Below are positions 1-8,690 of a stretch of DNA of 64,000 nt, in pieces. Position numbers and translations under genes: made by a program. Source of the DNA: Ophiodon elongatus (taxonomy: Eukaryota; Chordata; Actinopteri; Perciformes; Hexagrammidae). Position 1 is the first letter of the stretch. The number at the start of each line of letters is the position of its first letter. The notes under the pieces were generated by a model. The model worked only from the letters and a program-made list of their open reading frames with translations. It had not been told where the DNA came from and did not search any database. Where the stretch lies: assembly GCA_016806645.1 (NCBI GenBank), contig JACSYO010000527.1:558001-622000 (forward strand), given 5' to 3'.

Positions 1-57
1 CTTTGGATTCAATGTCATTCATTTGCAAAGAAAAAGGACTTCATCTTTAGTTTTCAA

Positions 58-210
58 GGCTGCCTGAACTAAAAAAAGAACCCCACTGCTGTGGCTTTAA
101 TGCCCGTATGGCTTTAATGCCCGTACTCGGCGCTGTGGACAAACTACTGCGAGGCTTTGTAACACGACGCCCTCTGATGAGCAGATTGGAGTTCCTAAAC
201 GCTGTCCGTG
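58..210 (+). repeat. Dispersed repeat A, copy 1
   Basis: This segment aligns with 4622-4745. Both share, in order, GCCTGAACT, an A-rich run, GTGCTGTGG-like sequence, GCGAG, CTTTGTAACACGA, CCCTCTGATGA and an A/T-rich GTTC.TAAAC end. Shared order with many substitutions indicates an old interspersed repeat rather than a recent duplication. The short block GGCTTTAATGCCCGTA is duplicated inside this copy (about 91-125). The ATG-initiated reading frame from 108 to 440 looks incidental. The family is not recognised. Confidence 0.6.
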
Positions 211-393
211 TCGCATCGACACGCATCAGCGCTCTGAAACATTATCTCGACCGGCCATTTTTCTGCATAAGACCCCATAAACAACCCCCCCACCTCCCAC
301 TCCCCCAAAAAACACAGGCAGACAGTTTTTATGTTGCAGTAAATAAAGAGACCAAGTCAGTCAGCAGTATTCTGGGTTCTGAAGAGTATTATT

Positions 394-583
394 ATGATTT
401 TGGAACTATGGAATTGATAAGAGAAATGTTTTCATGGTAATATTCCATTGCACCGCTATGATTTTTGGAACTATGTAATTGCTAAAGAAATGCTTTCAAT
501 ATAATACTACACTGTACCGCCATACATCTAAGACTGTAATTATTAAAGAAAATGCATGCAGTGTAATACCAAATTGTACCGCC
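394..583 (+). repeat. Three direct repeats of about 63 bp (putative U3 enhancer repeats)
   Basis: Units at 394-457, 458-522 and 523-583 share a GGAACTATG-like start, an AATTG.TAA(A)GAAATG centre, a TAATA(C/T) segment and a TGTACCGCC end. The first two are closest and the third is the most diverged. Direct repeats upstream of CCAAT and TATA boxes are typical of retroviral U3 enhancers, which is why they support the LTR call. Confidence 0.75.
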
Positions 584-816
584 AGGATTTAGTGAGAGAC
601 ACTCAAAATGACCAGTTGCATTGAACGCACCTGAGAGGGTCACGTGCCTGGAGGCGTGGTCATAACGGCGCAGTGAGAAGGACACCGGAGACTTTTGTTT
701 TTCTCAGATGCTAATGAAGACCCCCCCAGACCCCCACACAGACGGGGCGGGGAGCTTTGGCCCACCGAACTTTGCTCCTATCACCAGGAGGGACGCTGCA
801 GGGTGCCGGCTGTGCA

Positions 817-881
817 CCAATGGACACTACTTACTTTTTAGGCCAATGGGAGGATTTCACACCTTTTCTGTTTCTATATAA
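817..881 (+). promoter_or_regulatory. CCAAT boxes and TATA box of the putative LTR
   Basis: Two CCAAT pentamers sit 26 bp apart (817-821 and 843-847) and TATATAA lies at 875-881. Initiation would be expected around 905-912, giving a short R region before ATTAAA at 1016. This is motif evidence only. Activity today is unlikely to be judged from sequence. Confidence 0.5.
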
Positions 882-1015
882 TCTGTGTGCATCTATTGTT
901 CGGGATTCGAAGGTGGAAGCGAGAGACAGGTAACTGCGAGCAGGCTGTGGATCGCAGAAGCCGGCGAATCCTCAGCTGAGATTTTGTACTTTGTATCACG
1001 ACGACTTTTTACTTT

Positions 1016-1021
1016 ATTAAA
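1016..1021 (+). terminator. ATTAAA poly(A) signal of the putative LTR
   Basis: ATTAAA is the commonest variant of the AATAAA signal. It is followed within about 30-45 bp by T- and G/T-containing sequence (TTTATTATAACTGTTCG, then CCTTTGTTC), the usual downstream context. Its place between the TATA box and the LTR end fits an R/U5 boundary. Confidence 0.45.
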
Positions 1022-1091
1022 TACACTTTATTATAACTGTTCGATCCACGACGTCCTTTGTTCATCCGGAGCTTTTTCGAAGAACTTAACA

Positions 1092-1839
1092 GTTCTCTGG
1101 GCCTGGCGGGGTTTAACAAATTAATAATGTAAACAGGCATCGGCTGCCGTCTGAAAGCACCAACGGCTGAACTCTGCGTCAGTCCAACCGCTGATTGCCT
1201 GAACCGTATTTACAGTTGCCGCTGCTGTGTTTGTGCAGAGCGAAGGACGTTCCAATGAAAAAGTGAAGCTCGCAATCTGCAGGTATATACATCTGAAAGA
1301 CACTAAAAGATGAAACTATGGGGCCTCGTGCAGGAGGAAATAGACGAAGAGGTTTGGTTTGGTTTCCACGATTTTGTTCGTGCATTTTCTGAGACTCAAC
1401 AATGTTCCCTTATTTTTTTCTCTTCTCTTAGTGAAGTAAAAAAGAAATATTATTGTATGTGATGTACCAAGATAAGAGAAAAACGAAAATGTATGAATAT
1501 AAATATAGAAATAAACCATGGATGATATTGTGAGCATTCAGCATCTTAGATGCCTTTTGATTTTCCTCTTCTGACGCTTTGGAAAATCACAAGTTTACTT
1601 AGTTTAATTGTATCCAATAGATCCTCAATTTACTGTTGTAGAATTTCCTAGTTTGGAATCAAGCCGACCAGGAAGGTCGCTCTAGTTCACTTGACAAAAA
1701 GCTAAAAGGATTCTTTCATTGAAATTTGGATGAATGCAGAAAATACACAAATAAACACCACTTTTATGATTTTTGAAGGCCAGAAATCACTTTGAAAACT
1801 AACTTTAGGCTGTAAACTAACTACACCGAGGTGTGGAGC
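1092..1839. other. AT-rich noncoding DNA, no gene seen
   Basis: Open frames here are short, overlap on opposite strands and have no protein-like pattern. The stretch around 1400-1520 is strongly A/T rich. No repeat partner was found elsewhere in the window. Confidence 0.5.
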
Positions 1840-2010
1840 GGCAGATTCATTGACTTATTTCACGTCTCTCCAGCTTGTGTCAACCACAGATCTTGTTACA
1901 GGCATCCTACAAAAAACACATTCAGAAAACACTTTGACTTCAAGACGAGGAGCAAAAATGCTGATTCATTTCTGGGTTTTAGGACTCCTGCTTCACTTTA
2001 TAAAGTCTAT
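1840..2010 (+). repeat. Dispersed repeat C, copy 1
   Basis: Matches 60140-60355 in the same orientation. Shared blocks are CTCTCCAGCTTGTGT, ACCACAGA, AAACACATTCA..AAACAC, TTGACTT..AGACGAGG, ATGCTGA.TCAT and GGTTTTAGGACTC. It is a diverged interspersed repeat, probably a nonautonomous DNA transposon fragment, though no terminal inverted repeats could be fixed. Confidence 0.65.
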
Positions 2011-2039
2011 TTTTCTATTGTATCCATTTCTCTAGCGTA

Positions 2040-2165
2040 TCTTATCTACCATATCTATTGTATCTATCTACTTGTATCTACCTGTGTCTCTATCTGATAT
2101 ATATATATATATACATATATAATTTATCAATCTATCGCATCCACCTAGCTTATTGGATACTATAT
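2040..2165 (+). repeat. Degenerate ATCT repeats and short (TA)n array
   Basis: ATCTATCT-type tetranucleotides (2040-2096) run into a (TA)n array at about 2097-2120, followed by more TATC/ATCT variants. This is a compound microsatellite. Confidence 0.8.
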
Positions 2166-2723
2166 CCATCCACTGTTCTGCTGAAGTTCTCCTTACAGCA
2201 TGTTTTGGTGGCATCTTTAATTCTTGGCCGTGTGCCAGAGTATTTGTACACTGCGGTCATGTAGTGTTCAGGGGGCGTTACCTTTTGCTCATGATAAACA
2301 AACTACACGCCTCCAAATTCATGATCAAGTGGGATTCACCACTTGACTGGGTAAGAGCAGATTTGGATAGTAAATAATATTTAGTCCATCTGGAGTTTTG
2401 TTCTGTCCTCGTATTTTTTCTTTCAACAGAAAATTGAACAGAATGTTGCTGCACGTGGCCATATTGTGTAGGTCTGCTTAAAAAGGACAAGTATAATCTG
2501 CAATGGAAAAATAAACAGGCCAAGGTTTGAAAGGCATCGTCATCAGACACACATGTTCTTTCAAATTAAAGTCAATGAACGTTTACAATTTGACTTGCGG
2601 CCTGTGACGTATTTAAATCTCTAATGTCTGCACATTTGTAATTAATAGAGCGGCACACTGAACGGGCAATTTACTGGAATAAACAGCAGGAACTGTGTCG
2701 GAAACCTGTGCAGTCATTTTAAC
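2166..2723. other. Noncoding DNA, no gene or repeat partner seen
   Basis: Mixed composition with only short overlapping frames. The 90-residue minus frame at 2278-2550 has no recognisable motif and is treated as chance. Confidence 0.4.
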
Positions 2724-3059
2724 TCACTCAAAGCCTCGTATGTCCAGTGGCGAAGTAGCCTTCTGGTCTACGGGGACGCCTGCGGGTGGAGGAACTAGCA
2801 TCCCTGAGGACAACACAACCACCGGAGTGCAAGGCACACGATCCTGTATTCTTAAAGAAACAGTACCAGCTTCGATGGGGCGAAGGGTTGCTCCGTTAGC
2901 CCCATTGAAGGAGAGCTGAAGGCTTTGCCGCCATGAATTGTGTTCAAACATCACGATCGTCTGAACTCCAAATAAGGAGCCATTTGCAAATAAAGTCGGT
3001 TGAAACTCAGCAGATAAGGAAACCCGTTGAGGCCCCAGACAACACACTGCAGCGTCCAT
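2724..3059 (-). CDS. Unidentified 111-codon ORF, possibly a decayed coding fragment
   Basis: The minus strand reads 111 codons from an ATG at 3059 to a TGA, with an in-frame TGA five codons upstream of the ATG. Amino-acid use is protein-like: it is balanced, not low complexity, and has alternating hydrophobic stretches and a proline-rich PPPAGVP segment near residue 90. No family is recognised. There is no upstream promoter signal, and splice sites cannot be judged. It may be an isolated exon-like remnant, part of an old transposon, or chance. The similarly oriented ORF at 3365-3856 lies about 300 bp upstream on the same strand. Confidence 0.2.
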   Translation of the reverse strand: MDAAVCCLGPQRVSLSAEFQPTLFANGSLFGVQTIVMFEHNSWRQSLQLSFNGANGATLRPIEAGTVSLRIQDRVPCTPVVVLSSGMLVPPPAGVPVDQKATSPLDIRGFE

Positions 3060-3109
3060 GCAGCACCACCATCAGCAATAAAACATTTTCATTACTATCC
3101 AAGTTTGTA

Positions 3110-3260
3110 AAGATGACTTTTATGTTGTGTACTCAAAAAAAAGTTTCAGTTAGCTCGCTGTATTTCCCCAGGCAAGTTGTTCCAAAGTTTAAGGGCCCTC
3201 TCTGCAAAAGAAATAAATAATAATTTAAAAAAATGCTTCATCATCTCGTCTTTGATATAG
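3110..3260 (+). repeat. Possible LINE 3'-region remnant
   Basis: The phrase CCCCAGGCAAGTTGTTCCAAAG followed by TTAAGGGCCCTCTCTGCAAAAG resembles, from memory, the tail of L2/Rex-type LINEs in fish, where a GTTCCAAAG motif precedes a GCTCT..(G)AAAGC block. No second copy exists in the window, so the assignment is tentative. Confidence 0.25.
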
Positions 3261-3364
3261 ACTTTGAAACATACAAAAGAGTTATGTTTAAAGACCCCAA
3301 ACTAGTTCTGAATAGATGAAGAGAACACATGCTCTGTTTGAACTATTATCTCTTCTTAAAGATA

Positions 3365-3856
3365 TTAATTCTGAAGACAAACAAAAAAAGGAAAAAGGGA
3401 GAACAGCTCCGGGGAGCGGCTCGTTACTGCCATGAGAACAGCTGGTCGTTCTTTAAAGGTCAGCCGAAGAGAGCGTGAGCACAAGGTGGCGCTAACTTCG
3501 GGCCGAACCCCCTTCTCTTTAATCAGCAGGTAGTAAGCAGGGACAGGGATGTACTTTGGGTCTGGAGGAGTCGTAGCAGGAGTAGTCCACACATGGCCGG
3601 AGCCAGTAATGAGGTCACCGAGGTCAGTTGTGGGGAGTTTGTTTTTCACCGGAGAATATTTAATCTGAAATAACCATATTGCTGCTTCGTATATATGTTG
3701 TGGAAGTCCCAGATAAGTGGGAAGACCAAACACCGTCGTGTCTGGGTTTAGAACATTTTGGAGAGGCTCTGTGCTGTATCTGCTACAGCTACAGATTTCG
3801 CTGTCATTTGATTGCAAAAAAATAACGCTGGCGATTTGTAAAAAGTCTGAATTCAT
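3365..3856 (-). CDS. Unidentified 163-codon ORF, uncertain
   Basis: The minus strand is open for 163 codons, long for this AT/GC-balanced DNA. Composition is globular-protein-like, with aromatic residues and prolines such as IPVPAYYLL near residue 107. The C-terminal third becomes less structured (RSPELFSLFPFF). I recognise no domain, signal peptide or catalytic motif. It lies directly beside a 19-bp minisatellite and upstream of another minus-strand ORF (2724-3059). Both may be fragments of one degraded element. A chance ORF is the main alternative. Confidence 0.22.
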   Translation of the reverse strand: MNSDFLQIASVIFLQSNDSEICSCSRYSTEPLQNVLNPDTTVFGLPTYLGLPQHIYEAAIWLFQIKYSPVKNKLPTTDLGDLITGSGHVWTTPATTPPDPKYIPVPAYYLLIKEKGVRPEVSATLCSRSLRLTFKERPAVLMAVTSRSPELFSLFPFFVCLQN

Positions 3857-3971
3857 GATTTGTCAGGTCGGTCCGCGAGACAACGAGCAAACAACCTTTA
3901 AATTGCTTGTTTTCTGAATGGAGTTTGGCTCGATCGGTGCTCGGCTAGGCTAATAGTGTAGCTGCTCCATC

Positions 3972-4315
3972 AGTCCTCATAGATCTATGGTGTCCTCATA
4001 GATCTATGGTGTCCTCATAGATCTGTGGTGTCCTCATAGATCTATGGTGTCCTCATAGATCTATGGTATCTATGGTGTCCTCATAGATCTATGGTGTCCT
4101 TATAGATCTATGGAGTCCTCATAGATCTATGGTATCTATGGTGTCCTCATAGATCTATGGTGTCCTCATAGATATATGGTGTCCTCATAGATCTATGGTG
4201 TCCTCATAGATCTATGGTATCTATGGTGTCCTCATAGATCTATGGTGTCCTCATAGATCTATGGTATCTATGGTGTCCTCATAGATCTATGGTGTCCTCA
4301 TAGAGCTATGGTGTC
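3972..4315 (+). repeat. Minisatellite, 19-bp unit, about 18 copies
   Basis: The unit is CTCATAGATCTATGGTGTC. Copies are nearly identical, with occasional single changes (ATCTGTGG, ATATATGG, AGCTATGG). A short insertion that repeats TATGGTATC occurs after several units, giving a compound pattern. The array ends in GTGTCTAACAGG. Confidence 0.95.
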
Positions 4316-4621
4316 TAACAGGTGACAGTATGTCTCTGTACATGTGTGAGGTGATATGGTAGCGCTCGGCCGTCAGCTCGTTAGTGATAGGAGGAGAATC
4401 ACAACACTGAGTCTTTTGCCTTCACGCCAGTGTCACACAAACTTCTCTCACGCATGTGTGTCGCGCCGTTGGCTTCCCGATTGGTGTGAACACACCATAT
4501 CGAGTCTGGACTGTATTGTGGCGTCTCGCCTCGGACCGGTAGCTCTGTGTCGCCTTCTAGAACACATTTTAGTTTGAAAAACATGCTCAGGCCTGGCGGG
4601 CCGCCGGCAAAGAAATATGAC
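4316..4621. other. Noncoding DNA beside the minisatellite
   Basis: GC-balanced sequence with several short overlapping frames on both strands. AAAACATGCTCAG occurs at about 4579 and again at about 4649 next to repeat A copy 2, which suggests a local duplication or a longer repeat boundary. No gene seen. Confidence 0.4.
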
Positions 4622-4745
4622 AGCCTGCCTGAACTTAAAAAAAAAAAAAACATGCTCAGTGCTGTGGAAAAAGTACCGCGAGCACTTTGTAACACGATAC
4701 CCTCTGATGAACAGGTTTGTGTTCATAAACATCTGGTCATAAATG
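4622..4745 (+). repeat. Dispersed repeat A, copy 2
   Basis: Diverged counterpart of 58-210 (shared CTTTGTAACACGA and CCCTCTGATGA blocks). It carries an A-run of 14 after GCCTGAACTT. Its 3' end contains a short imperfect duplication of AAA(C/T)(A/G)TCTGGTCATAAA. Confidence 0.6.
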
Positions 4746-6678
4746 TCTGGTCATAAACTGATGGTCACACCACACCAAGTCAGGATGTAGCAGCAAAACA
4801 AACAGTTTATTAAAGTGAGCAAAGGTGTGTTTTATTGCTCGTGAATTCAACTTTTTTAATTCTTACAGAGAGGGAATTCAAAGTACATCTAGACATACAT
4901 CTTTGAAGTAAAGACGGAGGAAATGGCGAACGTTTCACGCGGTAAATCTGCAGTAATTGTGAGAATATGCACAAAGAAACAGTATAGAAAAGAAAATCCT
5001 GGACCCCGTCACAACAAGCCACACAGATTCAGTTGATTTGCTGTCACACGCGAGTGACTCACTGCAGAGGGGATTCAACTCTGTTCAGGCACAATCACAC
5101 CAGAGGGATTGGTCTTGTTGTGATAATCTCACCCTGTAATGATGTTTTCTTCTTTTATTAAAGAATTAGATCGTTGCATCTGTTACGGAATCCGCACCCC
5201 CCCCCCATTCCAGATTTAGACCTTCTGTCGGACTGGTGACGCACACTGTGTTTTATAGTTGGAGGAATTGTAGCGAAGGCTCACGAGAGCCATCGAGCCA
5301 CGCCATGAGAAACATGACATACAAGCCTTTCCACCAGATCATCACAGGAATCACATGAATAATGGCGAAAACAATGAGATGCGAACGGACGCATGGTTAA
5401 TGATGTTTTGAAGCGATGCATTATGCAAACAATGTTCATGTTTTAATAAGCAGGAGGAGATGAGGATTGATTTCATAGCGACGCAACACTTTTTAATAAG
5501 TCTCGAAGACTCGTCTGCTCAGCGTGCAGCCTGGCAGACGGGACGCAGGGCGTCAGCTCGCCCGTGCAGCTGAGGGGAATCACACCGGGGCTTTGAGCGC
5601 CCCCCGTTCACGCGCCGCTTGTGCGAAAACAAACATTGATGAATGTGGCGTCCGGGCCGTTGTAAATCACCGTCGAGGGGTGGTGCAGTAATCAACCGTC
5701 TCAGGTAATCTGTGTGGAGTTTCATCAGCACCCGCTGCCAGATACCGGGGCACCGCCACTACATCCTGAGCTTTTGGGCTGATGGATGCAGGTGATAACA
5801 GGGATTTTTCGTTTTTTTTCTCCCCTCTTCTCTCACGAGTGCGGAGCAGACTTCTGTTTGTGCCGACTGTTCACAACGTTACGCCGTTGCTTTATGCTGC
5901 TGATCTGGATTGATAAATGCTGGCTCATCATAGTATGCAGACAAATGTTTGGAATTTTTGAGATCCCAGCGCGGTAATGAAACGGAGGAGCGCGTGTGAG
6001 AGGAGGAACTCAGAGATTCAAAGTACGCCAATAAATTTGGACTTTAACGGGTTCCTATAAAGCCAGACGACAGAGATCCCCCACCACCCCCCCACTCCCA
6101 TACCCCACCTCCCGGCATACATTATGTTATATTGTAATAGGTGCTGAGACGTTTTAACCCCGTGAATTACTCCGAGGCCAGCGGTGAATGACGAGGGGGA
6201 AAATCACTTAGCATACAAATCAATTACCCATAATGCAAAGAAACCCCATGATGAATTGAGGAAAGGAAATGAACGCATTCATTTCCTTTAAGCTGGAGTC
6301 ACATCGGGGCCAATGTGGTAGAAAGGGAGCGAGAGACTGAATGAAGTCAAATGTTCTGTGTGATTCTCCGACAACGTGACTCATCACTCTGTGAGGTCTC
6401 ATTCAGTTAAGAGGTTTGTTGGGATGAAAGGTTGTAATTTACCTTCATCTATTCACCTCTTCTCATCCTGCTATTAATATGTGCTTTTCAGAGAAACGTG
6501 GATGTGGTGAATAAATTCAGGACTCGACACTTTTCTTTTTGGTTGTTAAATACCTGTGAGAAAAAAAAACTTTGATTCTGCAACCAAGACCGCTTTGAGT
6601 TCCTGCTGATGAAAACCCAACATTTCCTGGATTTCCTGCTTCAAAATGAAAGCTTTTTACATGACAAAGCAACGGGGG
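4746..6678. other. Noncoding DNA, about 1.9 kb, possible conserved noncoding segments
   Basis: No convincing coding region. Sequence at about 5390-5480 and 6170-6310 has the mixed, ATTA- and TAAT-rich composition often seen in conserved noncoding elements. Conservation cannot be tested here. Poly-C runs occur near 5200 and 6080. A perfect hairpin lies at 6262-6289. Confidence 0.4.
6262..6289. repeat. Perfect 12-bp inverted repeat, 4-nt loop
   Basis: AAAGGAAATGAA (6262-6273) is followed by CGCA and then TTCATTTCCTTT (6278-6289), its exact reverse complement. The arms contain GGAAA/TTTCC, a motif used by NFAT, STAT and TEAD-like factors, but no factor can be assigned. Confidence 0.9.
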
Positions 6679-6800
6679 ACTTTTATTGTGAAGAATTTAT
6701 AGGAGCGTGTGTTGATTGCTGGATTAGAGGCTACTACTTTAACAGGAAGAGAAAGCAGCAAAAACAACAAATTAACTTTTATTGTGAAGAATTTATAGGA
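6679..6800 (+). repeat. Pair of exact 26-bp direct repeats, 96 bp apart
   Basis: The 26 bases at 6679-6704, starting ACTTTTATTGTG and ending TTTATAGGA, recur exactly at 6775-6800. The intervening 70 bp are not repeated. An exact pair in otherwise unrelated sequence suggests a recent partial duplication or the flanks of a small insertion. Confidence 0.9.
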
Positions 6801-6890
6801 AATTAAATGTGTCCCGCCGTTTTAAAGCCGCACCTTTGACCATGAAATGTGTCCGATCACTATCCGATCAGGCGGGCCACATTGAGGTGT

Positions 6891-6892
<2 letters not shown>

Positions 6893-6939
<47 letters not shown>
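6893..6939 (+). repeat. (AC)n microsatellite
   Basis: Uninterrupted AC dinucleotide run of about 23 repeats. Confidence 0.98.
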
Positions 6940-6940
<1 letters not shown>

Positions 6941-7059
6941 CTGACTTCTAATCTGGTGCTTTCGATCATAAAAGTTGCAATGAAAAGACAAGTGTAGCCT
7001 CGGCCTCTGACCTCGATGTTTACTTCTGCAATAACATTAAAGGTTCTGGGAACACTTCA

Positions 7060-7255
7060 TCTCACATTTCTTTGAATAATCAGTTCATCATTTAGTCAGA
7101 ATACGTCCAACATCTAAGAAAAACTTTACCAAAACCCGAAGATATTGAAAGTACAACGACATAAAGCAGAAGACAGCAACAAATCCTCTTGATTGAGAAG
7201 CTGGAACCAGCAAATCATTATCAAAATGGTAAATTATGTTTCTATCAGTTTATAA
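7060..7255 (+). mobile_element. MITE family D copy (GGGCTGCAACTAACGATTA family), partial
   Basis: Contains the family's hallmark AGCAACAAATCCTC..TTGAGAAGCTGGAACCAGCAAAT, preceded by AAGATATTGAAAGTACAACGACATAAAGCAGAAGA. From memory this is the body of a nonautonomous element common in percomorph genomes. Further copies in this window are at 15480-15790 and 24520-24810, with a short terminal fragment at 36925-36975. Ends are degraded here. Confidence 0.65.
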
Positions 7256-8186
7256 TGACTCACCTAATATTTCAGGGCTGTTCCCTACATCTGGCCAGTT
7301 TCACACAGGAAAGAGGAAAATCCAATAAAAGTGAAATGTACACGCTGGGTTTGATTCTCCTTGTTTGCACTCGGGAGGCTGCTCCGAGACCAAAGTAATT
7401 GCGGCATGAACACGATGTCAGTGAACTGCACGCGGAACGTTGATGTCGATCACCCCGGCAGGTCTGTGAGGTTTTAGGTTTTACTTTGGTGATTGGGCCG
7501 AGAGAGGCCAAAGATGCACTGTTGCATTGTGGGAATGTGTTTAATCATCATACTGGCTCACCAGGATTTTATTTTGGGCAATCTACAGCTTGATAATTGA
7601 TGTTGACGGGGTGCTCCTCTCTTTTTCTTGACCCCTCTGTACGGCTGACAGCGGGGTGTATTTGTATACCTCAAATCATACGAGCTATATTTCTAGTGTT
7701 TGGATCATTTCTAGACGATAACCCCACGTCCATGCACTTCTGGTGCTCTGGCAAAGAAGCAAGAATCACAAAGAAAGTGAAGATTCAGAAACTATCGAGT
7801 GTTTCTGTTGCCGACACGTTGAAGGATTAGCTGCTCTGTTAATACGGTGCACTCACCTCCGAGACCTAATACATCTCTGTCTCAGTCTGGTCCTTTATCA
7901 CCAGTCTGCTGAGCCTCGTGGCAAGTTAGAGAAGTGACTAGCAAACAGCTCAGGGCTACTCATCATGTCAGCTCCTTGTACATGCTGACTCTTCATAAAG
8001 ACTTTATGAGCTACAAATATGCATTCGGTGGGATGATGACCGACCTCTACAGGACGATGTGACTTCAAGGTCATGGGTTTCACAATGTTCTCTCAGTGGA
8101 ACATATATGTCGTCTGTCTTGATGGTACGGCAAGAACAGAGTGTAATTTATGTCTTTCATTTTCATGGTTTTATATGAGCAGCCAC
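7256..8186. other. Noncoding DNA, no gene seen
   Basis: Short frames only, often overlapping on opposite strands. No repeat partner found. Confidence 0.45.
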
Positions 8187-8690
8187 GGACTGTGGATAAG
8201 AAGTGGGCGTGGTCATCGTGACCTCTCTCATTGGTTTATTGTTTTGAAGCCTTGAAATCGGCGATTTGGCCGTCGCCATCTTGGCTTTTTTTGCCAATTC
8301 TTTACCAATGAACGGAAGTGACCATATTTGGAATGCGGAGGAGTGACGCAAAGACGCCGTATACGCCTCTGGTAGAGACCTGTCAATCACCTTGTAGCCC
8401 CGCCCCTAAAGCATCCCCTGCTTTATGGCTTATCTGACTCTAAATGGACCATAATTTACTAAATGAACATCATGCTGTATTGAAGAAGACTTGAAACTAG
8501 AGATTGAGACCATAAACTCATGTTTACAATGTTTACTGAGGGAATAAATCAAGAGAGAAGTAGAGTCATTTTCTCATAGACTTCTATACAACCAGAGGAG
8601 TCGCCCCCTGGTGGTCAGTAGAGCTAATGCAGCTTTTAAGACACTTCAGCATCGGCTTCACTCTGCAGAAGTGGAGGCTGTGAACAATGC
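8187..8690 (-). mobile_element. CTCF-motif MITE, copy 1 (reverse orientation)
   Basis: Aligns in reverse with the copies at 26369, 44264, 50733 and 63760. Shared blocks include the degraded terminus GGACTGTGGATAAGAAG (8187-8203), CATCATGCTGTATTGAAGAAG, AACTCATGTTTACAATG and TCTATACAACCAGAGGAG. It includes GTCGCCCCCTGGTGGTC at 8600-8616, the reverse complement of a CTCF-like core. Element size is about 500 bp. It is noncoding and so presumably mobilised in trans. Confidence 0.85.
8600..8616 (-). promoter_or_regulatory. CTCF-like core motif in MITE copy 1
   Basis: On the minus strand this reads GACCACCAGGGGGCGAC, matching the vertebrate CTCF core (CCACCAGGGGGCGC) at all but the last position or two. 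This is motif evidence only. Confidence 0.6.

Larger units (their letters stand above)
380..1091 (+). mobile_element. Probable solo LTR of an endogenous retrovirus or Ty3-like element
   Basis: The segment has the ordered signals of a retroviral-type LTR: three direct repeats in the putative U3 (394-583), two CCAAT boxes (817-821 and 843-847), a TATATAA box (875-881), and an ATTAAA poly(A) signal (1016-1021) about 140 bp after the TATA box. It begins TG and ends CA and is flanked by GTTC at 376-379 and again at 1092-1095, which fits a 4-bp target-site duplication. No convincing primer-binding site, gag or pol reading frame follows, so it looks like a solo LTR left by recombination. The terminal inverted repeat is poor, and a 4-bp match can arise by chance, so the exact ends are uncertain. 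The internal promoter-to-poly(A) arrangement is the stronger evidence. Confidence 0.55.

Noticed and set aside
1092..1110. Possible retroviral primer-binding site after the LTR
   Set aside because: The sequence after the CA end has TGG at 1097 but no convincing 18-base tRNA match can be argued, and no gag or pol follows.
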